Source: DATCHW01 sp963806045
Lineage (GTDB): Bacteria > Bacteroidota > Ignavibacteria > Tepidaquicellales > Tepidaquicellaceae
Direction: 5' to 3'
Assembly (NCBI GenBank): GCA_963806045.1
Contig: CAWDWP010000011.1
Coordinates: 1 to 64,000 of the forward strand
DNA length: 64,000 bases
Positions 1-8,443 of the stretch are shown here, in pieces (positions within the stretch are counted from its first letter, which is position 1; the number at the start of each line of letters is the position of its first letter). The translations under genes and the position numbers were made by a program. The notes below the pieces were generated by a model, which saw nothing but the letters and a program-made list of their open reading frames with translations, searched no databases and was not told the DNA's origin.

Positions 1-1118
1 GATAATTAATATTAATTACCGCCCCATTGTTTACTGTAAATGTTTTTCCAACATTACCATAATTAAAAACAATAGCACCGCCATTTGTTCCACCAATATT
101 AATATTTCCGTTTATCGTTCCGTTTCCTGATACAAATAATCCTAAGCCTGCTACATCCGCAATGGATAATGTTTTACCTAAGTTTACCGTTAAATTGTTA
201 CAAAATAATTGTTTTCAACATTTACTGGTCCATCAATTATTACATTATCACCATTCGGAACAACGCCACCAATCCAGGTAGAACCTACGCCCCAGTTTCC
301 ACCTGTGTCGTGCTGGTGATAGTCGATGAAACTGCGGAAGTAACTGATATATTATCGAGACCCGGTGCGCACCATGGGGCGGTAGTGTTATTTGCCCATT
401 GAAAGCATAAAACCACAGTGGTACCGGCATAACTTGCGGGAACGCCTAATGTAATTGTTGTAAAACCAGCATACGAAGTTGTATAATTTTGCCAGATTGG
501 TATGTAATTAAAAGTTTCTAAGGTAATTTACCACTATTGGGGTTGACCCTAATGGAAGTAAAAACAGTGCTAACCAATCATTACCGTTAATTGGGTCCGC
601 AGTTGGTTGTTTATAACTAAAAGATATAGTCATTGCTGTTTGTCCGGCAGGAAAAGTAATTGTTCTGTATAAATGCATATAACTCGTTTCGAGTTACTGT
701 CTACCATCTCCATAAGTAGTAGAGAACTTGTACCTACAAAAGCCCCTCTATTACCAGTATATCCTGTACACGCTGTTCCTATTTGCCATTCATTACGAGT
801 ATTATTTCCAGCATCAGTGATAGACCAGTTATTTGCTGCCAAAAGTAGTTCCGCGATTCAAAACCACCATCTCCATTTGGGTTTATAATGGTAGTAGCAT
901 TTGGGTTCATAGCAGGCGGTTGAGAAGATGAACTTCTCATTGTTACTATTGAATTCATCTTTATCGATTGTTTTGAGACGGAATTTTGCATATCTAAAAT
1001 TCCTTTTTTTGTTGTTTCATCGTGTTCGAAAAGCGATTTTTTTGTAATTTTCTCCTGCCCATAATATTAGTAATGGTATTAAGAATAAAACTATCAGAAT
1101 GGCAATTAATTTTTTCAT
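1..1118 (-). pseudogene. Degenerate or error-ridden gene for a large exported surface protein, continuing past the window edge
   Basis: A minus-strand reading begins at 1118 with a typical signal peptide (MKKLIAILIVLFLIPLLI) behind an AGGAGG ribosome site about ten bases upstream. The protein-like sequence then has to be followed through at least six frame changes, near 1045, 850, 700, 520, 303 and 212. Recognisable pieces are NNWSITDAGNNTRNEWQIG, then a segment with TFPAGQTAMTISFSY, then WGVGSTWIGGVVPNGDNV, then a glycine/asparagine-rich beta-helix-like stretch running off the left edge. This mix resembles T9SS-exported adhesins with anchor-type and autotransporter-like repeats. No sorting domain is visible because the C-terminus lies outside the window. 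The frameshift density is far above that of other genes here, so this could be a true pseudogene or a poorly determined stretch. Confidence 0.6.
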
Positions 1119-2143
1119 TTTGTTTTTTTCCTCCTCATTAGAGTAAAGTTATTTTGAAAAATATTTTCATAATTTTTTTGATAAAAATTTTTAATCCTTC
1201 AATTGCTAAATATCCGAATACCGGAATTATAAAACCCGGCATCGAACAGAGCCGTATTATTTGGTCAAAGCAATACCTATACAGGAAATTTCAGGGGTTG
1301 AAATAATTAAGATATTTTAACCTCATTTATAACCTTTTATGCGTTTAGAATTCACTATAACGCATAAAAGCACACATTTTTAGCGATTTATTTTTCCGGA
1401 CGATTTGTCCAAATAAAATAAAAATCTATTAAAAATGTCTGAACACCATTTATTTTTTTAGGTCTTAACAGACCAATCGCATAACAATCAGGTAAGCTAC
1501 CTGATTTGAAATTGGGAGTATTTCGATAAAATATATAATATTTATTATTATTTGTCAATATCTATTTCCAACGACTTAATAAATTTTCATTTCGCACATA
1601 AATGTTTAGAAAATCATTTTTTTCCAAATATAATAAATATCAAATGAGAATTAAAATGTGGGGCTTTTAATACAATTAAACCACATTTCTAATTTTCAAT
1701 TATTCCGAAATTATTTTTTTGGAATATTTTCTTATAACGCAATCCTCAGGCTCATTTAACCTGTATTTTTTTTTAGGATTGTACCTATATAACGCATTTA
1801 CAATATAATTATGATTGTTTGTAAATTCAATCATACTTTAGATTGAAAAAAGAATTAATTCTTTATATTGAATAAAACTAACCTTTCAAAATTATATTTA
1901 AGATTTAATCATTCGCATTCCGGTAATTAGGATATATATGTTTGGATACAAGAAAATTGAGAACAATTCATAACTATCAGATTAATATTTCAATATTTAT
2001 CTCTCATTTTGATAAATTAGATTCTCATATTGAGACATTTTATCATTCCAAACCCTTCAAAATTGCTCAAATTGTAAGATATTTTTGGCATTAAGATTGC
2101 TATAATTTGAAAGCAGTTCTAAACTTTTGGGGAAAAGTAAAGC
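1119..2143. other. Long AT-rich intergenic region with inverted repeats
   Basis: No open frame here looks like a protein. Several inverted repeats are present: an 11-base perfect pair CTTTTATGCGT/ACGCATAAAAG (1334-1344 and 1360-1370), a 9-base pair AATCAGGTA/TACCTGATT with a 3-base centre (1486-1506), and a weaker pair around 1650-1695. The word TATAACGCA occurs near 1356, 1734 and 1790. The right end carries the control region of the first protease unit. The rest may be decayed sequence between two divergent surface genes. Confidence 0.5.
2002..2101 (+). promoter_or_regulatory. Palindromic operator-like sites and sigma-54-like promoter of protease unit 1
   Basis: A TCTCA-N3-TGAGA inverted repeat lies at 2023-2035, with a related weaker site (TCTCA-N3-TGATA) at 2002-2014. 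Downstream, TTGGCA (2085-2090) and TTGCT (2097-2101) give GG-N10-GC, the spacing of a sigma-54 -24/-12 promoter. The same sequence also contains TGCTATAAT, a good extended -10 for a primary sigma factor, so the sigma class is not settled. Either reading places the transcript start near 2111, about 33 bases before the ATG at 2144. The second unit repeats the whole arrangement at 8313-8402. Confidence 0.55.
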
Positions 2144-4796
2144 ATGAGCACAAAAAAATTAGCAATAAAAGTAAAAAAAATAGTAATTTTAATTACAGCA
2201 TCCATTTCTCTTGGATTTGTAACTAAATTAAACTCTCAGACATACTTAGAGTATAACTTAGCAGCAGGAACAACTAGTCCAGATTCCGTTTTCATATATA
2301 AGTTCAAATAATTCCTCCAATACAATTAGTAATTCAGGAGTTTTATACGAAAACAATAGTTTTGATACCAGCAGGACATTTTTCCCGCTTGATTTAGTCA
2401 ATGACCCAAATGCTTTTCCATGGAGAATCGTCGTAAAGATAGGCGGTGTAACAGGAATTCTGATAGATCCCTATCATATATTAACCGCCGGACATATTAT
2501 AGACTTTTCCCCTTCATTTACCTACAATATAGTATCGCCGGGTTATGCTCTCGGCGATTCTCCCTATGGAATTTGCAGAGCGGAATTACTTTACAGATTA
2601 TCCGACTATTCACCGGGAACCCCGACTGATATCGGGATAATTAAACTTGACAGACCGATAGGTGCATTGACCGGCTGGTGCGGTTACGGATATAATAATA
2701 CTGACAATTACTTTCAAACAAACATATTTTTCAATCCGAGTTATCCAGGCTCCGGACTTTATGACGGAGAATTGCTTTATAACTGGAAAGGTGTATTTGA
2801 TGCAGTACTGCCCGATTATATATATTCATTCAGGCAGGGAATCTCCGGAATGAGCGGAAGCCCGATGTTCACCAAAGTCGGATTGAGCAATGTTTCTTAT
2901 GGAATATTGATTTCATCAGGAATAAGGTTTAACAGAATAACACCCAATAAATTTGACGGGATTAATAAGATTATTGAAAAAAATACACCTTCTGAATTTG
3001 ACATGATTCCTCTTTTTACGGATGTGTATCCTAAAATTTTAAAGAAAGGGAACCAGCTTGATAGTTTAAACTTTGTTATTTTAAATTATTCAAGTGCATC
3101 AGTCAGTAATGCAAATATCACTGCAAACATATATGTATCCCGGGATTCAATAATAACTACGGATGATAGTTTGATATCGACTTACAATTATGCAAAAAGT
3201 TTTACCGCAAAATCATCAGTGATGCTCAATCAAAAAGTAAACCTTCCGGCAATAGGAAAAGAAGCGGGCACTTACTGGGTAGGAGTTATAATATCAGGAG
3301 ACGATAATTTATCAAACAATACTGTAAGTAAATATGATGCATCAAAGATAATAATTAATAATACTAATAATGTCAGAATTAACGGAATAATTACTTCATC
3401 TCAATCAAATAACGGAATCAGCGGAGTAAAATTAAACGGATTTCCAACATCAGTAATGACAGATTACAAAGGATTTTATGAGACAGAAGTAGCTGCGGGA
3501 TGGAGTGGAACCGTTTCAGCGTCAAAATCAGGATTTACTATCAGTCCACCGGTGACTGCTTATAATGATGTAAATAATGGAACGGTTACGAACTATTCAA
3601 TTACCAAAAATACATTTACAATTTCCGGTTACGCAAAGTCTCCAATCGGACAAACAGGGGTCAGAGGAGTGAAGTTAATAGGATTGGCTAATCAACCGGT
3701 AACTGATGCGTTGGGATATTTCAGCACTACGGTTTTCGAGGGCTGGTCAGGATGTGTAAATGCCGGAAAACAAGGATGGGATTTTCAAAACGGATATTAC
3801 TCATATAGTAAAATTAATTCAAATCAGACAGAACAAATAAATGCAGGATTCATAGTTTCGGGTGTTGTTTACAAATCCACAGGAGCGCCTATTCAAAATG
3901 TAAAATTAGACGGGTACCCCGGAACTGCAGTATATACAGATGTAACAGGTCAATACACTACATTTCTTGATTCAGGCTGGGTTGGTACAGTGACACCAAG
4001 GTTTTCGGTTATGCAATTTAATCCGGCGAGCAGAAGATACAATGGTTTAGCGACTTCTTATTATTATCACGATTATCAGGAAGTTCCTGCTATGACATTA
4101 AATCTTAAAGTTATTCTAAGCGGAGCATATGCTAAAGAGACTGATTCTATGAAATCAGTTTTAAAGCAAAATTCATTATTACCGTCAGTTCCGAACACAG
4201 ATTACAGTAATATGAATTCTAAATTCGTTTATAAAATTAATCAGGAAGACTCTGTCTCCGCTTCATTTTGGACCGGCAGCATGAATATAGTTGACTGGAT
4301 TTCCGTTGAAATCCTTAATTCACAACAAATTCCTGTAGATACTGTAATCTGTCTTCTGAGAAATGATGGAAGAGTTTTAAGTATAACAGGCGACACATTA
4401 ATTCCCCTGAATCCGCGTGTTACTGCAGGTCAATATTACATAATAGTACGTCATAGGAATCACATTGCGATAATGAGCGCAGCATCAGTTTCAATTTTCG
4501 AAAATAGTAATTTATATGATTTTACAACAGGCTTAGACAAGTATTATGGCAATGATGCAAAAATGCTGAAGAACGGCTTATACGGGATGTATGCAGGGGA
4601 TGCTAACTTTGATGGTAACATAAATTCTGAGGACTTAAACTTTTATGAAACTGACAGTAAAAACGGAGTTTCCGGTTACAGGATAACAGATTTTAATATT
4701 GATGGATATGTGTCAGCATTTGATTTTAATTTACTGGCTCCGAATAAAAGAAATTTAGTTAATACAAAAATTCCAAACCTCGTTGCATCAAAATGA
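2144..4796 (+). CDS. Secreted V8/trypsin-like serine protease with dockerin-like C-terminus, copy 1 (one frameshift)
   Basis: The frame starts with MSTKKLAIKVKKIVILI, a signal peptide, and breaks at about 2279-2280, where one extra C follows TTS. Removing it gives an 883-residue protein, exactly the length of the paralog at 8444. The protease domain shows the S1 triad: His in LTAGH, Asp in TDIGIIKLDRP and Ser in GMSGSP. Behind it come a CARDB-like beta domain and three carboxypeptidase-regulatory-like repeats (each with a W-S/V-G turn). Next is the beta module often found before dockerins. The end carries two perfect calcium-loop motifs, DANFDGNINSED and DFNIDGYVSAFD. There is no T9SS sorting domain. 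The stop overlaps the next start by four bases, so the two proteins are probably made together. The frameshift may be a sequencing error. Confidence 0.8.
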
Positions 4797-5938
4797 AAAC
4801 GATTATATTAATATCGTGGTATTTATTAATCGTCCCGTCAGTTCTGCTTTCGCAGACACTTGACCAGAAGCTGATGCTTGTAAGTAATTCAGGTTTCAAC
4901 GGGGGAGATTTCATAGTCGATTATCAGATTAGAGGCACAAATTTACCTTTAGCAAAAACCGTAGCTTCTCTGATTGCAGATATAATTTACGATACCACAA
5001 TGTTGAAATTCAAAGGGGGTTCGAACTGGCAGACATTTATTAATGATACAAACGGATATTTAAAAAGCATACAAAGCAATAATTCAGAACAAAGCAAGTT
5101 TCAGGCAATCAGGATAGCGGTCATGGCTTATGGAGTTAATGCAAATCCGCAGGATTCGGTGAAAGGATATAATCTGGAAGATAATTTTTTTACTGTTGTA
5201 AGAATAAATTTTACAATTCTGAACCAAGCTTCAAATGCCACATTGACAATAAAAAGTATAACGAACCAGGCAGGATTGTTCGTAAATCAGAATAACCGGC
5301 CGAATTCATTTGAGATTACTGCAATTACACTTTCACCTCCAGTAATAATCGTTGATCAACCAATGCCTGTTGAACTTATATCTTTTAATTCATCAGTTAA
5401 TAAAAATAATGTTTACCTGTACTGGAAAACAGGCAGCGAACAAAATAATAAAGGATTTGGAATTGAAAGAAAAACAATAAATGGTTCATGGACTGAAGTT
5501 GGATTCGTAAATGGAAAAGGAAATTCAAATACTGAACAGTCATACAATTTTGAAAATAAGGATATTAGTTCCGGAAGTTACAATTACAGGTTAAAACAAA
5601 CTGACTACAACGGTAATTATAAATATTTCAATCTCAATGGTGCGGTCAGTATCAGTACGCCTTCTAAATATTCAGTTTCACAAAATTATCCGAATCCGTT
5701 CAATCCCGTTACAAAGATTGATTACGAAGTAGCAAGCGATTCAAAAGTGAAAATCTCGATATTTGATATTACAGGACGAGAATTGCAGACTCTGTTAAAT
5801 GAAAGAAAGCCTGCAGGATATTACTCATTAACTTTCAATGCAGGAAATTTATCAAGCGGAACATATTTTTACAGATTAATCGCAGATGAAGGAAATTCGA
5901 AGTTTGCTGAGATAAAAAAAATGATATTAATAAAGTAA
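4793..5938 (+). CDS. T9SS-sorted surface protein with cohesin-like domain, copy 1
   Basis: This 381-residue protein opens with a signal peptide ending near LLSQT. Residues about 21-185 look like a cohesin-type beta sandwich: a GGDFIVDYQI opening strand, IIYDTTMLKF matching the cohesin YDP-vLeF strand, and a late strand VVRINFTIL. That assignment rests on pattern and order and has not been confirmed by search. Residues about 195-290 form a fibronectin-like linker common before sorting domains. The end is a type A T9SS domain with QNYPNPFNP and a basic tail. The gene overlaps the protease stop codon by ATGA. A cohesin-like partner beside a dockerin-ending enzyme suggests it could hold the protease at the surface; that is inference. 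Confidence 0.75.
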   Translation: MKTIILISWYLLIVPSVLLSQTLDQKLMLVSNSGFNGGDFIVDYQIRGTNLPLAKTVASLIADIIYDTTMLKFKGGSNWQTFINDTNGYLKSIQSNNSEQSKFQAIRIAVMAYGVNANPQDSVKGYNLEDNFFTVVRINFTILNQASNATLTIKSITNQAGLFVNQNNRPNSFEITAITLSPPVIIVDQPMPVELISFNSSVNKNNVYLYWKTGSEQNNKGFGIERKTINGSWTEVGFVNGKGNSNTEQSYNFENKDISSGSYNYRLKQTDYNGNYKYFNLNGAVSISTPSKYSVSQNYPNPFNPVTKIDYEVASDSKVKISIFDITGRELQTLLNERKPAGYYSLTFNAGNLSSGTYFYRLIADEGNSKFAEIKKMILIK

Positions 5939-6247
5939 TTAGTGTTTGGGCTCATTTATCAAGTGAGAAGATAAATGAATTTGACCTCCAAATAGAGTGC
6001 CCTTTGGAAAAGAAGGAAAATGAAGATTTAAATGAACAATGGAAAGAGGTTGAAAAGAAAAACAAAGAAATAAAAACAAGATACTATGTACGGTTTTGAT
6101 ATTAAATGAACAGGAACGTATACGAGAATTAATTTGTTCTTTTAATAATATTTTTCATGACTCTCTCTGCCGTAAATAATGGGGAGATTTTCTCGGCAGA
6201 GAACTCCTTTAGAGCCCGGAAAGAAACAATTTTCGGGCTCTTTTTTT
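5939..6247 (+). ncRNA. Conserved structured 3' region of unit 1, ending in a terminator
   Basis: Just after the stop codon, TCATTTATC pairs with GATAAATGA around a 9-base loop, and TCCAAA pairs with TTTGGA (about 5989-6010). After a variable stretch come two more hairpins: CTCTGCCG/CGGCAGAG (6165-6172 with 6194-6201) and AGAGCCCG/CGGGCTCT (6211-6218 with 6234-6241). The last is followed by a T run and acts as the terminator. The copy downstream of unit 2 keeps all four stems, and its two 3' stems each carry a matched C-to-T and G-to-A change. An open frame through the 5' part (to 6099) is an alternative explanation for some of the conservation. Confidence 0.6.
6211..6247 (+). terminator. Rho-independent terminator of protease unit 1
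   Basis: The stem AGAGCCCG/CGGGCTCT is followed by seven T residues. It closes the structured 3' region of the first protease and cohesin-like gene pair. Confidence 0.8.
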
Positions 6248-6330
6248 GTGGAGTATGAAATAAATCGTTAGTCCCCCCCCCATCGGAGGACAGGTTCGGA
6301 ACTATGAAATTTTAATAATCAATTAATAAT

Positions 6331-8001
6331 TTATTTTATAAGAACTGCTTTTTTCGTCATTATATAATTTTGTCCATTGCCTTCGGCATTAATTCTGTAG
6401 AAATACATTCCGCTCGAGAGATCATTTCCATTCATCTGGACTGTATAATATCCCGCAGCTTTTGTTTCGTTCATAAGTGTCATCACTTCACGACCGCTGA
6501 TATCATATAATTTCATTGAAACTTTACTATCGTAAGGTAAATCAAAATCAATCTTCGTGTTAGGATTAAACGGATTCGGATAATTTTGTGAAATATCAAA
6601 TTTATTCGGAACGCCTATTACTATCTGACCTATAAGATTGAAATATTCAAAATTGCCGTTATAATCTATTTGTTTTAACCTGTAATTATATTTTCCTGTA
6701 TTGAGTTTCTTGTCAATAAATGAATAATTGGTCGGTGTTGTTTTAGTACCATTTCCTGTCATATAGCCGACTTTTTCCCAATTGTTATTCAGAGAGGAGC
6801 GAAATATTTCAAACCCAGAATTATTTGTTTCGGTAGCTGTTACCCAGTTTAGTTTTACATCTTTTGAAAATGCGATTGCTGTGAAGGAAATAAGTTCGAC
6901 AGGAAGTAAACCTGTGACAGAATTATAATTTCCAACAATAAATGGCGAGAAACTTGATATAAAAGATGTATTTGTTAAAGTGTAAAGACTTCCTGACGGA
7001 CCTGAGATGCTTCCGCTAATTACATCATATCCCGTAATAGAATTAAAATGTCCAATATCGTAGAGATTAGGGTTTAAATTAGGATTGAAATTAGCTCCAA
7101 AATCTGCGGTTCCAAATAAAAATTGAATTGTTGCATTTGACCCTCCTGCAATCTCTTCTGAAATAGTCCATTCTTTATTAATAACTTCATTAGGTTGTGA
7201 AGGAGGAAATGTTATGCCTCTAGATACATTTACTCCAAAGATATCATTGGTTGAAGTATTATCAAGTTTAATTTTTACAGGATTATATGAACCTGCTGTC
7301 GGACCTACAGGAAAAGAGACATAAACATCATCATTTTTAACCGTTTGTTTTAACTGACCTGTCCTGTTAGTCACTATGTAATTATTATTGTCAACTCCTG
7401 AAATGGATCCTGATGAACCCATGCTTATATTATTATTCCCCAGAATAATTTGACCATTAATAAAAGTAAGCACCCCGTTGACTGTCATATCGTTCGAAAA
7501 AGTTATTGTCCCTCCATTTATAATTAAATTATAAAAATTAGTAAATAATGAAGGCAACTTATGTGTTGAAGTTAACTGGACAGTACCGATTCCCGGATTA
7601 AAAGTGTTATTTTGTCCTTTGTCTTTAAAAATCTGACAAATCAGAGTACCGCCATTCGTCATATCAATTGCACCAAAAGAAACACCGGCTCCAAGAGTCA
7701 CAAATCCACTAACTGTTACTATTGAACCATTTTCAAATGTTAATGTGCCATCACCTTTTTCGGGTTTTTTGGAACCTAATTGTATACTTGCACAAACCGC
7801 ATTATCAACATCAACATTTAAAGTCGCATATTTGCCAACTATTATATCATCATTTACTCCTGGCTGTCCAGCGGGTCCCGAACCCTCTGTTATTGCACTC
7901 CAGTTTTTATCTAAGCTAACGGTAATTGTTACAGCGAATAAATCCGCCTTAAACAACAGTACCGAAAAGCAGATTACAAGAAATAAATTTAATTTTCTCA
8001 T
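6331..8001 (-). CDS. T9SS type A sorting domain surface protein
   Basis: This 556-residue protein starts with a signal peptide (MRKLNLFLVICFSVLLF) behind an AGAGGA ribosome site. Residues about 25-250 are glycine-, asparagine- and threonine-rich and look like a right-handed beta-helix of the G8/autotransporter kind (NWSAITEGSGPAGQPGVNDDII, then several layers). A fibronectin-like domain with PVELISFTA lies near 370-460. The last 80 residues are the T9SS sorting domain with QNYPNPFNPNTK. It is exported and probably held on the cell surface. It lies in the opposite direction between the two copies of the protease unit. No enzymatic motif is visible, so adhesion or surface structure is a guess. 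Confidence 0.8.
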   Translation of the reverse strand: MRKLNLFLVICFSVLLFKADLFAVTITVSLDKNWSAITEGSGPAGQPGVNDDIIVGKYATLNVDVDNAVCASIQLGSKKPEKGDGTLTFENGSIVTVSGFVTLGAGVSFGAIDMTNGGTLICQIFKDKGQNNTFNPGIGTVQLTSTHKLPSLFTNFYNLIINGGTITFSNDMTVNGVLTFINGQIILGNNNISMGSSGSISGVDNNNYIVTNRTGQLKQTVKNDDVYVSFPVGPTAGSYNPVKIKLDNTSTNDIFGVNVSRGITFPPSQPNEVINKEWTISEEIAGGSNATIQFLFGTADFGANFNPNLNPNLYDIGHFNSITGYDVISGSISGPSGSLYTLTNTSFISSFSPFIVGNYNSVTGLLPVELISFTAIAFSKDVKLNWVTATETNNSGFEIFRSSLNNNWEKVGYMTGNGTKTTPTNYSFIDKKLNTGKYNYRLKQIDYNGNFEYFNLIGQIVIGVPNKFDISQNYPNPFNPNTKIDFDLPYDSKVSMKLYDISGREVMTLMNETKAAGYYTVQMNGNDLSSGMYFYRINAEGNGQNYIMTKKAVLIK

Positions 8002-8312
8002 TATGTTTTTTCCTCTATAGAAAAATATTTCTATATTTTAATATTAAAAATTCTAACCGAAGGTATGGAAAGGAAGATGAACTTGTAATAGTGCGAAAGG
8101 ATGAAAAAGGGGCTACTCCGTATGGATTAGAATTCAATCTACTAGGAAACATAGTTGGAAGTCTAAAAGAAAAGTAATTCTCAATAATTATTGAAATAGT
8201 TAACTCCTTTTTATCGTTTACACTTTACAAATTAAACATACACTCTAACTCAATTCTGATTTGAATGCTTAATCTTTATTAAACTATTAAAACAGTGTTA
8301 TTTCTCACAATG

Positions 8313-8402
8313 TCGAAAAATGTCTCATTATGAGACATTTTTCGAACATAAATCCATTTTAGAGTTGTTATTGATAAGATTATTTTTGGCATAAATATTG
8401 CT
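8313..8402 (+). promoter_or_regulatory. Perfect palindrome and sigma-54-like promoter of protease unit 2
   Basis: TCGAAAAATGTCTCA (8313-8327) and its exact reverse complement (8331-8345) flank a 3-base centre. TTGGCA (8386-8391) and TTGCT (8398-8402) give GG-N10-GC spacing. TGCTATAAT overlaps the second element, so an extended -10 promoter is also possible. The palindrome centre lies 57 bases from TTGGCA, against 56 in unit 1, although the sequence in between differs. This spacing is normal for a binding site of a sigma-54 activator. The predicted transcript start is near 8412. Confidence 0.6.
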
Positions 8403-8443
8403 ATAATTGAGACTAGATGATAAAATTTACTAAAAATGAGGCA

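Noticed and set aside
2085..2106. Classical sigma-70 promoter with TTGGCA as the -35 element
   Set aside because: TTGGCA lies only 10 bases before TATAAT, too close for a -35/-10 pair. An extended -10 alone remains possible and is stated as such.
5939..6110. Independent small protein gene after unit 1
   Set aside because: The open frame has no convincing start or ribosome site and overlaps paired RNA stems. It is kept only as a low-interest alternative.
8417..8443. ATG at 8417 as the start of protease copy 2
   Set aside because: It would leave almost no leader after the predicted promoter, and the extra nine residues have no match in copy 1. The ATG at 8444 gives equal length in both copies.
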